NCBI GenBank assembly: GCA_041623475.1
Contig: JBFJWU010000261.1
Span: forward strand, 1 to 5,199
Direction of reading: 5' to 3'
Source of the DNA: JBFJWU01 sp041623475 [NCBI: bacterium]
GTDB taxonomy: Bacteria > J088
DNA length: 5,199 nucleotides
The position numbers were made by a program, and so were the translations under genes. Numbering within the stretch: the first letter of the stretch is position 1; every line of letters starts with the position of its first letter. Below, piece after piece: positions 5,075-5,199 of this stretch. A model generated the notes under the pieces. That model saw nothing but the letters and a program-made list of their open reading frames with translations, did not search any database and had not been told where the DNA came from.

Positions 5075-5199
5075 ATGCAGTCCAGTTTTATGAAGTTCTT
5101 TGCCGTCATTCCGGCATTGTTATTGTTTTCGATCGGTTGTAACGAAAGTACCGTCAGCGACCTGCTGGCGACGACGGACACGACGACGGTCACCGGCAC
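5075..5199 (+). CDS. 5' end of large lipoprotein gene (second copy, cut by window end)
   Basis: There are 41 complete codons, identical to the start of the gene at 17: signal peptide, Cys22 and the beginning of the Thr-rich linker. The window ends mid-codon. It is either the same gene seen again through circular closure, the next unit of a tandem array, or a paralogue with an identical 5' end that diverges beyond the window. An in-frame ATG at 5012 would add 21 mostly basic or polar residues, but it has no ribosome binding site and lies only about 7 bases after the predicted transcription start, so 5075 is preferred. Confidence 0.85.
   Translation, partial: MQSSFMKFFAVIPALLLFSIGCNESTVSDLLATTDTTTVTG

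Larger units (their letters stand above)
5059..5199. repeat. Right copy of 141-bp terminal direct repeat
   Basis: This is identical to 1-141. It is the copy that shows the sequence upstream of the large gene (promoter and leader), which the left copy lacks because the window starts at the ribosome binding site. Confidence 0.97.

Noticed and set aside
5045-5075. Direct repeat AAGATCCA at 5045-5052 and 5068-5075 flanking the ribosome binding site
   Set aside because: Only 8 bases are repeated once, with no dyad symmetry beyond GATC and no other copies near the promoter. It is likely chance.
4771-5199. Minus-strand open frame (142 codons) across the small gene's 3' end and the promoter region
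   Set aside because: It is antisense to a well-supported lipoprotein gene and the repeat copy, has no recognisable motif and runs off the window edge.

Overview
The window is almost entirely coding and holds two plus-strand genes for predicted secreted lipoproteins. It begins and ends with the same 141 bases (1-141 = 5059-5199). It therefore reads as one 5058-bp unit that closes on itself, or as a segment bounded by two copies of the same 141-base sequence.

The organism is most likely a Gram-negative, two-membrane bacterium of moderately high GC. Both proteins have a lipoprotein signal peptide. The large one joins MopE-type Asp/Cys metal-binding repeats to a right-handed parallel beta-helix and a C-terminal 'choice-of-anchor Q'-like segment. 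From general family knowledge this combination is common in Myxococcota, Bradymonadia, SAR324 and other former Deltaproteobacteria. The lineage is an inference, because there is no rRNA or housekeeping marker here.

Layout: 1-16 is the ribosome binding site of gene 1, and 17-4381 is gene 1 (1454 aa). It encodes a signal peptide with Cys22, a Thr-rich linker, eight MopE-like repeats arranged as two blocks of four, a long beta-helix and a DIGAQEF terminus. A strong intrinsic terminator (4409-4436) lies in the 72-bp gap. Gene 2 (4454-4939, 161 aa) follows only 17 bases after the T-tract. It encodes a small lipoprotein with an Lpp-like coiled coil and a mirror-symmetric six-cysteine helical hairpin. 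The gap 4940-5058 holds a good sigma-70-type promoter (TTGAAA-16-TAAAAT) pointing at the second, truncated copy of the gene 1 start (5075-5199).

If the unit is closed or tandem, the promoter at 4971-4998 drives gene 1. Gene 2 is then fed by transcripts that escape the intervening terminator, giving much of the large protein and less of the small one. A plausible but unproven picture is a large Asp-rich, disulfide-stabilised surface lipoprotein co-expressed with a small coiled-coil lipoprotein at the outer membrane. There is no replication, mobilisation, transposase or integrase gene and almost no space for an origin. A free plasmid is therefore less likely than a chromosomal tandem array, or a stretch between two paralogues with identical 5' ends. 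The 141-base overlap may itself be an assembly-graph k-mer. No tRNA, rRNA, CRISPR array or insertion sequence was seen.
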